In this document: piece after piece, positions 26,205 through 35,975 of the stretch | Numbering within the stretch: position 1 is the stretch's first letter | Layout of the letters: each line of letters begins with the position of its first letter | Origin: Anaerotignum sp. | Lineage (GTDB): Bacteria; Bacillota; Clostridia; Lachnospirales; Anaerotignaceae | Assembly: GCF_030625865.1 (NCBI RefSeq) | Contig: NZ_DAOUQB010000005.1 | Span: 1-64,000 of the forward strand | Direction: 5' to 3' | DNA length: 64,000 bases | Position numbers and translations under genes: made by a program | Notes under the pieces: model-generated | The model's database searches: none | What the model saw: only the letters and a program-made list of their open reading frames with translations | What the model was told of the DNA's origin: nothing

Positions 26205-26233
26205 TTGACATTATAGTAATTTTATAATAGCAT
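26205..26233 (+). promoter_or_regulatory. Likely SigA promoter of the indolepyruvate oxidoreductase genes
   Basis: TTGACA (26205-26210) and TAGCAT (26228-26233) are spaced by 17 bases, 42 bases upstream of the start codon. A better-looking TATAAT at 26223 would be too close to the -35 box. A TTATTGTAA motif lies just upstream (26178-26186). Confidence 0.45.
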
Positions 26234-26274
26234 CATCTTATACACAATAATTATCAAATTTATAGGAGGTTATT

Positions 26275-28041
26275 ATGAAGCAGGTTATGTTAGGAAACGA
26301 AGCTATTGCCAGAGGCGCATACGAGGCAGGATGTCATGTTGCTGCTGCTTACCCTGGTACACCAAGTACGGAAATTTTAAAAAATATATCAAAGTATAAG
26401 GAAATTTCATCCGAATGGTCGGTAAACGAAAAGGTTGCCGCGGAAGTTTGTATTGGAGCTTCTATGGCAGGCGGTCGGGCACTTGCTGCAATGAAACATT
26501 TTGGTTTAAACGTGGCTTCAGATGCTGTGTTTCCCGCAGTATATGAAGGCGCAACAGGTGGTCTGGTTATCATTTGTGCCGATGATCCTGGTATGAACAG
26601 TTCAGGAACAGAGCCAGACAGTAGAAACTTTGCTCCTCATATGAAAATACCAATGATCGAGCCTGCTGATAGTCAAGAATGCCTTGATTTTGTTAAGCTC
26701 GCTTTTGATTTAAGTGAAGAGTTTGATACACCTTTCCTTATTAGAACTTCAACACGCGTAAACCATGGTAGTACAGTTGTTACAACAGGCGAACGTAAAA
26801 ATGTGCCAATCAAAACTTATGCTAAAAATATTATGAAAAACACTAACATTCCAGCTGTTGCAAGAAACAAGCATCAAGCTGTTGAGGAACGTATACTAAA
26901 ACTTCGTGATTATTCTAACACTTCAGAATTAAATCGCATAGAAATGTATAACAAAAAAATCGGAATCATCTGTAACGGTATTTCTTACCAATACGCTAAA
27001 GAAGTTTTTGGCGAAGATGCTTCCTATTTGAAAATCGGTTTCTCTTACCCAATGCCTGATGAAAAAATCAAAGCATTTGCTGCAAGTGTTGAAACATTAT
27101 ACATAATTGAAGAACTTGATCCATACATGGAAGATTTCGTAAAATCACTTGGTATTCCTTGTGTTGGTAAAGATAAATTACCTAGATGTCTTGAACTTAC
27201 TCCAGATATCGTAAGAGAAGGTTTCGGTCTTTCTGATACTAAAGAAGGATATTCTGTCGATATCAATACGCCAGTTCGTTCCGCTGTATTCTGCGCTGGT
27301 TGTCCTCATAGAGGTATCTACCATGAAGTTAGCAAATATGTAGGTAAAATTGTAGCTACGGGTGATATCGGCTGTTACGCATTAAACATTTTGCCACCAT
27401 TTAGCGTTACCGATACAATGATCGACATGGGTGGTAGTATTACTGCAGGTATTGGTTTTGATAAAATCAAAAAACTATCCAATAGAGATCTTAAAACATT
27501 CTCATTTATTGGCGACTCTACATTTTTCCATTCAGGGATCACGGGTCTTATCGATGCTGTTTACAACAAAGCGGCAATTAGCTTATTCATTCTTGATAAC
27601 AGCACAACAGCTATGACAGGGCATCAAGGTAACCCTGTAAATGGTAAAACTTTAATGGGTGAACAATCAACAATGGTTGATATCGAACAACTCGTAAAGG
27701 GCTGTGGTGTTGATCCAAAAAATATTAGAGTTATTGATCCTTATGATCTTATGTCAACAAGAGCTGCTGTGAAAGAAGCTTTTGAAGCAACAGAGTTATT
27801 TGTTGTAATTTCAAAACAACCTTGTGCACTTTTAAAATCTCAGCAAGAAGCACGCAAAGGTATTCACTGTCAAGTAAATCAAGAAAAATGTAAAAATTGT
27901 AAGGTTTGTATCGCAAAAACAGGTTGTCCGGCACTTGAAATTTCTAATGGAAATGTAAAAATCAATAAAGTGGATTGTAATGGTTGTACAATTTGTCAAC
28001 AAATTTGCCCATTCGATGCAATTGAAAGGATTGGTGGTTAA
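26275..28041 (+). CDS. iorA: Indolepyruvate:ferredoxin oxidoreductase, alpha subunit
   Basis: A 588-residue two-domain TPP enzyme fused to a ferredoxin module. The N-terminus 'GNEAIARGAYEAGCHVAAAY' with PGTPSTEI is diagnostic for IorA, and 'FIGDSTFFHSGI' with 'LDNSTTAMTGHQG' (~405-445) forms the TPP site. Residues ~540-585 carry two iron-sulfur motifs ('CKNCKVCIAKTGC', 'CNGCTICQQIC'), the first slightly irregular, as is usual in IorA. The enzyme decarboxylates aryl-pyruvates to aryl-acetyl-CoA with reduction of ferredoxin. AGGAGGT precedes the ATG. The gene diverges from the PAS regulator and is followed within one base by iorB. Confidence 0.94.
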   Translation: MKQVMLGNEAIARGAYEAGCHVAAAYPGTPSTEILKNISKYKEISSEWSVNEKVAAEVCIGASMAGGRALAAMKHFGLNVASDAVFPAVYEGATGGLVIICADDPGMNSSGTEPDSRNFAPHMKIPMIEPADSQECLDFVKLAFDLSEEFDTPFLIRTSTRVNHGSTVVTTGERKNVPIKTYAKNIMKNTNIPAVARNKHQAVEERILKLRDYSNTSELNRIEMYNKKIGIICNGISYQYAKEVFGEDASYLKIGFSYPMPDEKIKAFAASVETLYIIEELDPYMEDFVKSLGIPCVGKDKLPRCLELTPDIVREGFGLSDTKEGYSVDINTPVRSAVFCAGCPHRGIYHEVSKYVGKIVATGDIGCYALNILPPFSVTDTMIDMGGSITAGIGFDKIKKLSNRDLKTFSFIGDSTFFHSGITGLIDAVYNKAAISLFILDNSTTAMTGHQGNPVNGKTLMGEQSTMVDIEQLVKGCGVDPKNIRVIDPYDLMSTRAAVKEAFEATELFVVISKQPCALLKSQQEARKGIHCQVNQEKCKNCKVCIAKTGCPALEISNGNVKINKVDCNGCTICQQICPFDAIERIGG

Positions 28042-28042
28042 T

Positions 28043-28621
28043 ATGAAAAAGAATTCATCTATTGCTGTTGTTGGTGTAGGCGGTCAAGGTACTGTTCTTG
28101 CTTCTGATATTCTTATTGATGGTCTTCTTGAACTTGGATATGACGTAAAAAAAACTGAACAACATGGTCTTTCTCAACGTGGTGGTACAGTAAATTGTCT
28201 TATTAAGTATGGCGAAAAAGTTTATGCTCCTGTTGTTTCTGACAACGAAGCTGATTTAGTTCTTGCTTTTGAAAAACTTGAAAGTGCACGTTGGCTTTCA
28301 AAGCTTGCAAAAGGCGGGCATGTTGTTGTAAATGATTTTGAAATTCATCCTGTTCCTGTAAAAATGGGCAAAGAAAAATATCCAGAAAATATTTTTGAAG
28401 CTCTTAAAGAAAATATTGATAATTTACATGTTATTGAAGCTACAAAACTTGCTGAACAAATAGGTACTAGCAGAGTACAAAGCATAATCATGCTTGGTGC
28501 TGCTGTTAAAATCTTAAAACTTGATATACATGATTGGAAATCAATTATTTCTAAAAAAGTTCCACAAAAATTTGTAGAACAAAATCTACAAGCTTTTGAG
28601 CTTGGATTAAAAAGTGTATAA
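28043..28621 (+). CDS. iorB: Indolepyruvate:ferredoxin oxidoreductase, beta subunit
   Basis: A 192-residue subunit with 'VVGVGGQGTVLASDIL' (~9-24) and 'EQHGLSQRGGTVNCLIKYG' (~42-60), the standard gamma-domain signatures in IorB. The start at 28043 comes one base after the iorA stop, with GGTGG upstream; a longer in-frame extension back into iorA was rejected. Together with iorA it forms the aryl-pyruvate oxidoreductase, and Ptb-Buk plus an aminotransferase in the opposite-strand cluster could complete an aromatic amino acid to aryl-acetate pathway. Confidence 0.93.
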   Translation: MKKNSSIAVVGVGGQGTVLASDILIDGLLELGYDVKKTEQHGLSQRGGTVNCLIKYGEKVYAPVVSDNEADLVLAFEKLESARWLSKLAKGGHVVVNDFEIHPVPVKMGKEKYPENIFEALKENIDNLHVIEATKLAEQIGTSRVQSIIMLGAAVKILKLDIHDWKSIISKKVPQKFVEQNLQAFELGLKSV

Positions 28622-28693
28622 TTTTTAGTTTGTCCTCAAAATTTTTTTATCCGTTCATTACAAGACTACTAAAATTTTTACTTCACTCCTAGT

Positions 28694-28732
28694 AAAAGAT
28701 TCAATCCATAAACTATGGGTTGAATCTTTTTT
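28694..28732 (+). terminator. Rho-independent terminator of iorAB
   Basis: AAAGATTCAACCC-type stem: AAGATTCAATCCATA pairs with TATGGGTTGAATCTT around a short loop, followed by TTTT. It lies about 70 bases after the iorB stop codon. Confidence 0.8.
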
Positions 28733-28869
28733 AGATAGATATCAATCTGCAAAAATGTTATATTCACTCTTTTTGCATTATCTTTAATAATTCATATTAC
28801 CCCGCATCAAAAAAATATGACAGAATAGAAAGATCCAGAATCATATTTAAAAGAAATTCATTTTATGTA

Positions 28870-28900
28870 TTGACTCTACAGTAGTTGTAGACATTATGAT
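28870..28900 (+). promoter_or_regulatory. MerR-type promoter with 19-base spacer and central dyad
   Basis: TTGACT (28870-28875) and TATGAT (28895-28900) are separated by 19 bases. The spacer contains the dyad CTACA-GTAGT-TGTAG (28876-28890), the architecture used by MerR-family activators. It lies 40 bases upstream of the MATE gene. The only merR-like gene nearby, at 30317, is truncated. Confidence 0.7.
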
Positions 28901-28939
28901 ATACCCAAATAAAAATGAGCAAAGGACGAGAATCTGTTT

Positions 28940-30292
28940 ATGGAAAAGAATTTAACCACAGGTAGTGTATTCAAAACCATTGTATATTTCTCACTACCGT
29001 ACTTACTCTCTTATTTTCTTCAAACACTATACGGCATGGCTGACCTGTTTATTATCGGCCAATTCAATGGAATTGATGGTACCACCGCAGTTTCTATCGG
29101 AAGTCAAATTATGCATATGCTGACTGTCATGATTGTCGGTCTGGCAATGGGTACAACCGTTATCATTGGACGTGCAGTCGGTGCAAGAAATCATAATCTG
29201 GCATCCATTGCTATCGGAAATACTATTACTCTGTTTTTGACATTGTCAATCATAGTTTCAATTGTGTTGCTCGTTGCAATAAATTCAATTGTTGCCATTA
29301 TGTCAACTCCTACTGAAGCTATTTCAGGAACCACTTCATATCTTACAATTTGTTTTATTGGTATACCGTTTATTACTGCATACAACATTATTAGTTCCAT
29401 TTTTCGCGGGATGGGAGACTCCAAAAGCCCTATGTACTTTATTGCGATAGCTTGTGCATCTAATATCGTGCTGGACTATCTTTTTATCGGAATATTTCAA
29501 CTCGGTGCAGCCGGCGCTGCTTTAGGAACAACGTTATCGCAGGCCATCAGCGTTATAGTTTCTTTGATAGTCATTATCAAACGGAAAACTGGAATAAATG
29601 TTTCCCAAAAGGATTTTAGGCCACAAAAAAAAACCATGGGGAATTTGCTGAAAGTTGGTGTCCCAATTGCATTGCAGGATGGTTTTATTCAGATTGCTTT
29701 TATTGTGATTATAGTAATTGCAAATAAACGGGGGTTAAACGATGCAGCAGCAGTAGGGATCGTTGAAAAAATTATCAGCGTTTTATTTCTTGTCCCATCG
29801 TCCATGTTGTCAACTATTTCTGCACTTACTGCACAAAATATTGGCGCAAATGAGCATGAACGTGCTCGTCAAACGCTACAGTATGCTACTTTGATAGCAG
29901 TTTCTTTTGGTACAATTTCAGCTATTTTCATGCAATTTGTAGCTGAACCTGCCGTCGGACTATTTACAGATGATCCAGCAGTAATTTTGCTTGGTGGGCA
30001 ATATATGAGCGGCTACGTTTTGGATTGTATTTTTGCAGGAGTTCATTTTAGTTTTAGCGGCTATTTCTGTGCATACGGTCTATCCGGTATATCGTTTATC
30101 CATAATTTGATTTCAATTATCTTCGCCCGTATTCCACTTGCATATTTAGCATCAAAGTATTTTACGGATACACTCTTTCCAATGGGAATTGCATCTCCAG
30201 TTGGGTCAGTCATATCAGTTATCATTTGTATCAGTGTTTTTGTTTGGATGAATAAACATCCTGACAAACTAATCCATTCTATATCTATATAG
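28940..30292 (+). CDS. MATE-family efflux transporter
   Basis: A 450-residue membrane protein with 12 hydrophobic segments in two homologous halves. 'PYLLSYFLQTLYGMADLFII' near residue 19 and 'FRGMGDSKSPMYFIAIACA' in the first half are typical of DinF/NorM-type multidrug and toxin exporters. It has its own promoter of MerR type and is followed 24 bases later by a truncated merR gene, a common exporter/regulator pairing. Substrate is unknown. The loss of its regulator may leave it at basal expression. Confidence 0.9.
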   Translation: MEKNLTTGSVFKTIVYFSLPYLLSYFLQTLYGMADLFIIGQFNGIDGTTAVSIGSQIMHMLTVMIVGLAMGTTVIIGRAVGARNHNLASIAIGNTITLFLTLSIIVSIVLLVAINSIVAIMSTPTEAISGTTSYLTICFIGIPFITAYNIISSIFRGMGDSKSPMYFIAIACASNIVLDYLFIGIFQLGAAGAALGTTLSQAISVIVSLIVIIKRKTGINVSQKDFRPQKKTMGNLLKVGVPIALQDGFIQIAFIVIIVIANKRGLNDAAAVGIVEKIISVLFLVPSSMLSTISALTAQNIGANEHERARQTLQYATLIAVSFGTISAIFMQFVAEPAVGLFTDDPAVILLGGQYMSGYVLDCIFAGVHFSFSGYFCAYGLSGISFIHNLISIIFARIPLAYLASKYFTDTLFPMGIASPVGSVISVIICISVFVWMNKHPDKLIHSISI

Positions 30293-30316
30293 GCTCTAAA
30301 AAGGAGGATTACTGAA

Positions 30317-30412
30317 ATGAAAAAAACCGGTCTGTTTCTAATTGGTGATGTCGCAAAGATGTTTCAATTAAGTGTTAGATCCCTGCGCCACTACGAGAAA
30401 ATAGGGCTTTAA
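30317..30412 (+). pseudogene. MerR-family regulator, truncated after the first helices
   Basis: AGGAGG precedes an ATG that opens a 31-codon frame. It reads 'GLFLIGDVAKMFQLSVRSLR' and then HYEKIGL before a stop. This is the N-terminal winged helix of MerR proteins, where a fold-back wing and 'G-Y-R-x-Y' should follow; here TAA comes directly after I-G-L. Downstream sequence is IS256 debris. A deletion, probably at the insertion site, has removed the rest. Confidence 0.8.
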
Positions 30413-30529
30413 AAGCACGAGATGAATCGGCTGGTTTTCTGAGACAAGAATTTGATTGTGAAGTACTAACAAGATATACAAACTGCGAAACCAATGTATT
30501 TTACTACTAAAATAATGGAGGTGGGCAGT

Positions 30530-30735
30530 CATATTTATGGCTGCATCCACTATCATGTCCGCAGCGAATGGCATATTGTAAAAAGTGCAGTTTACATTAC
30601 CCTTGGTTTTAATATGAATGAGAAAAAAACGTTCTGGGGCTACGAAATTCGTTTCTTATAAGGATATAAAAAAGCTGATGATTGATTTGAAAAATGTATG
30701 TGCCGCCCCAACGAAAGAACCTGCTTTAAAGAGTG
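30530..30735 (+). pseudogene. IS256-family transposase, internal remnant in two frames
   Basis: From 30530 the frame reads 'CIHYHVRSEWHIVKSAVYIT' and continues LGFNMNEKKTFWG, matching the central DDE region of IS256 transposases ('D-x-I-H-x-x-V-R ... K-A-x-Y-I-x-L-G'). It then stops at 30661. From 30648 another frame reads 'FVSYKDIKKLMIDLKNVCAA' and PTKEPALK, matching a segment further downstream in the same family. The pieces are joined by an internal deletion. No inverted repeats were found. Confidence 0.7.
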
Positions 30736-30754
30736 GGGGGGTGCGGAGCATACA

Positions 30755-32020
30755 TTATAAATAATTTTCAATTCTTAATAGTCTATTATATTTTGCTGTT
30801 CTTTCTGTCCTGCAAGGTGCACCTGTCTTAATTTGCCCTGCATTTACTGCGACTGCAATATCAGAAATAGTAGTGTCCTCTGTTTCACCTGAGCGGTGAC
30901 TAATAACAACTGCCATACCATTTTCTTTTGCCATTCTTATAGCTTCAAGGGTTTCAGTTATTGACCCTATTTGGTTCATTTTAATAAGAATAGCATTTGC
31001 ACTTTTGTTTTCTATACCTCTTTTAAGTCTCTTTGTGTTTGTAACAAAAAGGTCATCTCCAACAAGCTGAACCTTATCCCCTAGCCGATCCTGAAGTTTT
31101 TTCCATCCATCCCAATCTTCTTCAAAGAGTGCGTCTTCTATTGAACAAATGGGATATTTTTCACAGAGACTTTCACAGAATTGTATCATTTCCTCTGAAG
31201 TTCTATAAATATCGCTGTTAGCCATTTTGCTTTCTCCAACAAAATAATATTTTCCTGTATTCTCGTCAAACAACTCTGATGCGGCAATATCAAGGGCAAT
31301 TTTAATATCATCTCCCCACTTATAACCAGCTTTTTCCACCGCTTCACAAATTAAATCGATTACCACCTCTGCATTTTCTAAATTAGGCGCAAACCCACCT
31401 TCGTCGCCAACTGATGTGGATAACCCTTTATTTTTAAGAAGTTTCTTCAATGTATAATATATTTCGCAACACATACGAAGTCCTTCTTTAAAAGATTTTG
31501 CACCATAGGGCATTATCATAAATTCCTGAATATCCACAGTATTATCTGCGTGTTGACCTCCGTTCATAATGTTCATCATAGGTACAGGCATTACTTTTGA
31601 ATTTAGGCCACCTATGTATTCGTAGAGTTCAATTCCTAATGAATTTGCTGCAGCCACTGCAACTGCAATGGAGACACTTAATATTGCATTAGCTCCAATA
31701 TTGGCTTTATTATCTGTTCCATCAAGTGCAATCATAGCTTTATCAATCTCTCCCTGAGCAAAAACATTCATACCCACAATCGTATTTTTAATTGCAGTAT
31801 TTACGTTATTAACAGCTTTCATTACACCATTCCCGTTAAATCTGCTGTCATTATCTCTCAGTTCAACAGCCTCAAATGTGCCTGTTGAAGCACCAGACGG
31901 TACAATTCCACGTCCCTTTATCCCATTTTCAAGTATAACTTCTGTTTCTACCGTAGGATTTCCTCTTGAATCAATTACTTCTATTGCACATAAATCTTTT
32001 ATTTTTATAAACTGCCCCAT
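30755..32020 (-). CDS. eno: Enolase
   Basis: A 421-residue enolase converting 2-phosphoglycerate to phosphoenolpyruvate. It has '[13 protein letters not shown]' (~16-28), '[14 protein letters not shown]' (~42-55), the metal acids in 'IALDIAAS' and '[12 protein letters not shown]', and the catalytic lysine and '[12 protein letters not shown]' near the C-terminus. The start codon overlaps the glycerate kinase stop by one base, so the two are translationally coupled. This placement beside glycerate kinase and pyruvate kinase instead of gapdh-pgk-tpi indicates a dedicated lower-glycolysis copy serving glycerate catabolism; a housekeeping copy probably exists elsewhere. Confidence 0.96.
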   Translation of the reverse strand: MGQFIKIKDLCAIEVIDSRGNPTVETEVILENGIKGRGIVPSGASTGTFEAVELRDNDSRFNGNGVMKAVNNVNTAIKNTIVGMNVFAQGEIDKAMIALDGTDNKANIGANAILSVSIAVAVAAANSLGIELYEYIGGLNSKVMPVPMMNIMNGGQHADNTVDIQEFMIMPYGAKSFKEGLRMCCEIYYTLKKLLKNKGLSTSVGDEGGFAPNLENAEVVIDLICEAVEKAGYKWGDDIKIALDIAASELFDENTGKYYFVGESKMANSDIYRTSEEMIQFCESLCEKYPICSIEDALFEEDWDGWKKLQDRLGDKVQLVGDDLFVTNTKRLKRGIENKSANAILIKMNQIGSITETLEAIRMAKENGMAVVISHRSGETEDTTISDIAVAVNAGQIKTGAPCRTERTAKYNRLLRIENYL

Positions 32021-33180
32021 TATATTCGCCCCCTTTCATTTTTACTAATCGCTTTTATCAGTCTAAAAACTTGTTCAGCCTTATCAGCCATATTTTCAGT
32101 TGCATTCTCCTTATCCATAGCCTCCTCAAGTGATACTGACTTTTTTAATATAGAGAAAAAAGCATCTATTCCATTTGCATTGCATTCGTTTGCACCTTCA
32201 CCAATGCAACCAGACAACCCTATCACAACAGCACCATATTTTTTTGCCAGTTCTGCAACTCCTGCAGGTGCTTTGCCCATCGATGTTTGAAAATCAATTC
32301 TGCCTTCACCTGTCACAACATAGTCTGCATCTTTAATATCGTCCTCTATACTTATCTGCTCTAATACTATCTTTATGCCAGGCTTAAGTTCGCCATTTAA
32401 GAATGTAATAAACCCATATCCAAGTCCACCAGCGGCACCCGTACCAGCAACATTTTCGTTATCTATTCCATATGTAGCTTTTACTAAATCTGCAAAATGC
32501 TTGCAATTAACATCTAGTTCGTATCGCATTTTTTCATCTGCACCTTTTTGTTTGCCATAAATATGGCTTGCACCATTTTTGCCGCACAAAGGATTTGTAA
32601 CATCACAAGCAATCACAAATTTACATTCTTTCAATTCACTTATTACGTTGGTATCATCAATAAGCAAAATATCTTTTAGGCCCCCTCCGTTTGGAGAAAC
32701 ACATTTTTTGTTTTTATCTATAAATTTCCACCCCAAAGCTGAAAGCATGCCTATTCCACAGTCATTTGTAACACTACCGCCGATGCCAACAATGAAATCC
32801 CTTATCCCATTATTTATTGCATCTTTTATCAACTCACCTACGCCGTAGGTTGTTGTTTTTAACGGATTTTTATCTTTATCACTTACCAGATTTATGCCAG
32901 CCGCTTGTGCGATTTCAATTACGGCGGTTTTTCCAGAATTAGTGATCCCATAGCTTGCATTGACCTTTTCCTCTAAGGGTCCGCTAACCACTACGTTTTT
33001 TATAATGCCGTTGTTACCAAAAGTAAGCGCCTCAATCGTACCTTCACCACCATCAGCAAGTGCTTTTACCACGATGTTGCAATTCGGGAAAACCCTTTTT
33101 ATTCCATCCTTAATTGCATTTCCTGCCTCCTCTGATGAAAGACTTCCTTTCAAAGAATCAATGGCTATAACTGTTTTCAT
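32020..33180 (-). CDS. Glycerate kinase (GarK/GlxK family)
   Basis: A 386-residue type 2 glycerate kinase, with '[18 protein letters not shown]' at the start (~5-22), '[20 protein letters not shown]' (~132-151) and '[12 protein letters not shown]' (~247-258). Family members make 2-phosphoglycerate from D-glycerate and ATP, and this product is the direct substrate of the overlapping enolase gene. The gene starts 10 bases after the pyruvate kinase stop, giving the order pyk-glxK-eno. A run of G-rich ribosome sites (GGGGG) precedes all three genes. Confidence 0.94.
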   Translation of the reverse strand: MKTVIAIDSLKGSLSSEEAGNAIKDGIKRVFPNCNIVVKALADGGEGTIEALTFGNNGIIKNVVVSGPLEEKVNASYGITNSGKTAVIEIAQAAGINLVSDKDKNPLKTTTYGVGELIKDAINNGIRDFIVGIGGSVTNDCGIGMLSALGWKFIDKNKKCVSPNGGGLKDILLIDDTNVISELKECKFVIACDVTNPLCGKNGASHIYGKQKGADEKMRYELDVNCKHFADLVKATYGIDNENVAGTGAAGGLGYGFITFLNGELKPGIKIVLEQISIEDDIKDADYVVTGEGRIDFQTSMGKAPAGVAELAKKYGAVVIGLSGCIGEGANECNANGIDAFFSILKKSVSLEEAMDKENATENMADKAEQVFRLIKAISKNERGRI

Positions 33181-33190
33181 ACATTTCCCC

Positions 33191-34621
33191 CTAAACTAAA
33201 TGTATAATTCGCATATTATTTGTATTTCCTGATTTACGTTCTTTTTCTTTATCTTTTATTCCCGAAATAATAATGGCAAAATCTCCCTCTGCTTCTTCCA
33301 CGGAATGGTTTTTACTTAAAACATCGGCAATGTAGTCCTTATATTCCTTTCCCTCTTCCTCCATTGCAGGTACAATGCCCCAATAAAGTTGCATTTGTCT
33401 TAGCGTTCTCTCATCAGGAGAAATACCCAATGTAATTTTGTCAGAACGCCATTTTGAAAGCATTTTAGCCGTGAAACCGCTTAAAGTTGGTGCAGCAATA
33501 AATTTTGCATTAATTTCTTCTGCCGCCAAAACTGAGGCGTTGCATATTATGTTTGCAACATTATAAAGGTTGTCCTCTGTTACTTTGCGTTTTCTAAAAA
33601 GTGTCTTATCCATCTGTTTTTCTGTTTCTTTGAGAATATCAGACATTAACTTTACTGCCTCAATTGGGTATTTTCCTACAGCAGTTTCACCTGAAAGCAT
33701 TACTGCATCAGTTCCATCATACACTGCGTTTGCTACATCTCCAACCTCTGCACGTGTAGGCCGAGGATTTCTAATCATAGAGTCAAGCATCTGCGTTGCG
33801 GTAATAACACTTTTGCATTGTTCGCTGCACTTTCGTATAATCATTTTTTGGTAAAGGGGAACTTTTTCCTCGGGGACTTCAACTCCCAAATCTCCTCTTG
33901 CCACCATTATTCCATCGCTTTCTCTGATTATTTCATCAATATTATCTATACCCTCTTGATTTTCAATTTTTGAAATTATTTGCATATTGGAATTTTTGTT
34001 GTTAATAATTTTTTTAATTTCTCTTACTGCTTCTGCATTTCTAATAAAAGAAGCTGCAACAAAATCAAAATCATTTTCTATGCCAAAAATGATATCCTCA
34101 ATATCTTTATCGGTTACTGATGGCAAAGACGTTTTTATATTTGGAATATTAACTCCCTTTCTCTCCCCTAAGTATCCGCCGTTTTTGATAATACATTTCA
34201 ATGTGTCTCCTGTCTTATGTATTACTTCTAATTCTATCAAGCCATCATCTATAAGAATTTTTGTACCCACTGAACAATCCGCACATATTTTGTCATAATT
34301 AATACTGCAAATGGTCTCATTCCCAACGATTTCCTTGGTTGTGAGAATAAATTCCTTGCCTTCATCAAGATAAATTTTTTGTGAATTTTCTAGTATACCT
34401 GTCCTAATTTCAGGACCTTTTGTGTCAAGCAAGGTCGCAACCGGCACATTCATTTCTTTTCGGGCTAATTTTAACAATTTCAGTCTTTTCAAATGTTCAT
34501 CATATGAACCATGAGAAAAATTAAATCTTGCAATATCCATACCATTTTCAATTAAACTACAAATTTGTTCTACACTATCCGATGCAGGCCCTAAAGTACA
34601 TATAATCTTAGTTTTTTTCAT
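33191..34621 (-). CDS. pyk: Pyruvate kinase
   Basis: A 476-residue pyruvate kinase lacking the extra C-terminal PEP-utiliser domain of many Bacillota copies. 'KIICTLGPASDSVEQICSLI' opens the barrel; 'SKIENQEGIDNIDEII' and 'MVARGDLGVEVP' supply the catalytic lysine, glutamate and metal ligands, and 'VITATQMLDSMIRNPRPTRA' follows. The last ~120 residues form the allosteric domain. It heads the pyk-glxK-eno operon, so a glycerate-derived PEP yields ATP and pyruvate. The gene upstream on the same strand is the CdaR-type regulator. Confidence 0.96.
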   Translation of the reverse strand: MKKTKIICTLGPASDSVEQICSLIENGMDIARFNFSHGSYDEHLKRLKLLKLARKEMNVPVATLLDTKGPEIRTGILENSQKIYLDEGKEFILTTKEIVGNETICSINYDKICADCSVGTKILIDDGLIELEVIHKTGDTLKCIIKNGGYLGERKGVNIPNIKTSLPSVTDKDIEDIIFGIENDFDFVAASFIRNAEAVREIKKIINNKNSNMQIISKIENQEGIDNIDEIIRESDGIMVARGDLGVEVPEEKVPLYQKMIIRKCSEQCKSVITATQMLDSMIRNPRPTRAEVGDVANAVYDGTDAVMLSGETAVGKYPIEAVKLMSDILKETEKQMDKTLFRKRKVTEDNLYNVANIICNASVLAAEEINAKFIAAPTLSGFTAKMLSKWRSDKITLGISPDERTLRQMQLYWGIVPAMEEEGKEYKDYIADVLSKNHSVEEAEGDFAIIISGIKDKEKERKSGNTNNMRIIHLV

Positions 34622-34730
34622 TATAATGCCCCCTTTTATGAACAGTGTAACAAAATTAGTATTATGTCACTATGTTATGCAAAATAAAAAAAGGAGAAGA
34701 ATTTATTTTCTTTTTGTTATTCGTACTATG

Positions 34731-35810
34731 TTAAATTTCATATAAACCAATATATAGCGAAACAGCATCTTTGAATTGCCGTGGGTCAAAACCTGTTTTT
34801 TCTTTTATTTGGGATAACTTATACTGAACTGTATTTTTGTGTATAAAAAGACTCTCAGAAACTAATTTCAATGAACAATTATTTTCAAAATAAAGCAGTA
34901 AAAGCTGTTTTTCCTCAGCAGTAAGAACGTTGTAAATCTTCTTTTGAAAATTTTTCATAACTTTTGTATCTACGCTTGATAGAAATATTTCTAAATCACA
35001 TTCTTCTGAATATGCGTAAAAATTCTCATTCTTATCAGCATACTTCCTTGCATATTTTGAAAAATTATATGAAATATTTGCATTGTGAATATTCTCAAGC
35101 GTACCTATCCCGATCGTTGCATATTCTTTAAATGAATTTCCAAAATAATCAAGCTTTCTTTTGATATTTAAATACTCTTTTTCATTAATAAGTAGAATGT
35201 ACTCATTTGGATAATTATAAATATAATATCCACTATTATTACTTTCGAAATCCCTAATAAATTCATTTTCAAACCTTATGAAAATATCTGTTGAACAGTT
35301 CTTTTTCAAAGATACGTTTATAACGGCATATTTAACTTTTTCATTTATATTCAATTCTTCAAGCATATTGTCAATATTATCTGAATTGTTATATATAAGT
35401 GCCGTAACTAGCCTTTTTGCCAGTTCTTTCCTGCTGTTTATTTTTCTTTCAATTTCATTTTCCTTTATAAAAACTTCACAAATTTTAGTAATTATAAACC
35501 CATATTTTTCTATATTATTTGGTTCTCCTGTCATACCTATAACTGCAACGACCTGATTTTCATGAAATATTGGGTAGTTTATTCCTTTTTTTACACCGTT
35601 ATACCTGCCCTCATCAACCACATATTCTGCTGATTTTTTATGAACAATATCAAGGGCAACTTCATGAAAACTGCCTATTCTACCAGCATCTGTGCTTGCA
35701 ATTATAATTCCATTTGTGTTTATAAAATTAATGTCAACATCTACAACCGACTTTATTGAATCAACTATCTTTTGTGATAATTCTGTTCCAATTGAATTTC
35801 TACTAAGCAT
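34731..35810 (-). CDS. CdaR-family sugar diacid/glycerate regulator
   Basis: A 359-residue regulator. Residues ~1-130 form the sugar-diacid recognition domain ('LSQKIVDSIKSVVDVDINFI', 'GRIGSFHEVALDIV'), and the last ~55 residues carry the HTH_30 domain ('SLKLVSESLFIHKNTVQYKL'). ATG at 35810 was chosen because GGGAAGG lies 9 bases upstream. The in-frame ATG at 35861 has no ribosome binding site. CdaR proteins activate glycerate, glucarate and galactarate genes, which fits the adjoining pyk-glxK-eno operon. Confidence 0.88.
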   Translation of the reverse strand: MLSRNSIGTELSQKIVDSIKSVVDVDINFINTNGIIIASTDAGRIGSFHEVALDIVHKKSAEYVVDEGRYNGVKKGINYPIFHENQVVAVIGMTGEPNNIEKYGFIITKICEVFIKENEIERKINSRKELAKRLVTALIYNNSDNIDNMLEELNINEKVKYAVINVSLKKNCSTDIFIRFENEFIRDFESNNSGYYIYNYPNEYILLINEKEYLNIKRKLDYFGNSFKEYATIGIGTLENIHNANISYNFSKYARKYADKNENFYAYSEECDLEIFLSSVDTKVMKNFQKKIYNVLTAEEKQLLLLYFENNCSLKLVSESLFIHKNTVQYKLSQIKEKTGFDPRQFKDAVSLYIGLYEI

Positions 35811-35907
35811 ATAAATCAGCCTTCCCAAAAAACTTGTATTTGTATATTTTAAGTTGAACATACAGTTGTATTATTATACTGATTTGACTTTTAATAGTTA
35901 GTCTTTC

Positions 35908-35951
35908 AAAAAAAGGTGTAGAAACATGACAAATATATCACTTCCACACCT
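35908..35951 (-). terminator. Rho-independent terminator of the hydroxyacid dehydrogenase gene
   Basis: AGGTGTGG pairs with CTACACCT on the minus strand (one G-U pair), followed by seven T bases. It lies 25 bases past the stop codon of the gene at 35976. Confidence 0.75.
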
Positions 35952-35975
35952 CTATTATACTTATCTTCAAAAGAT

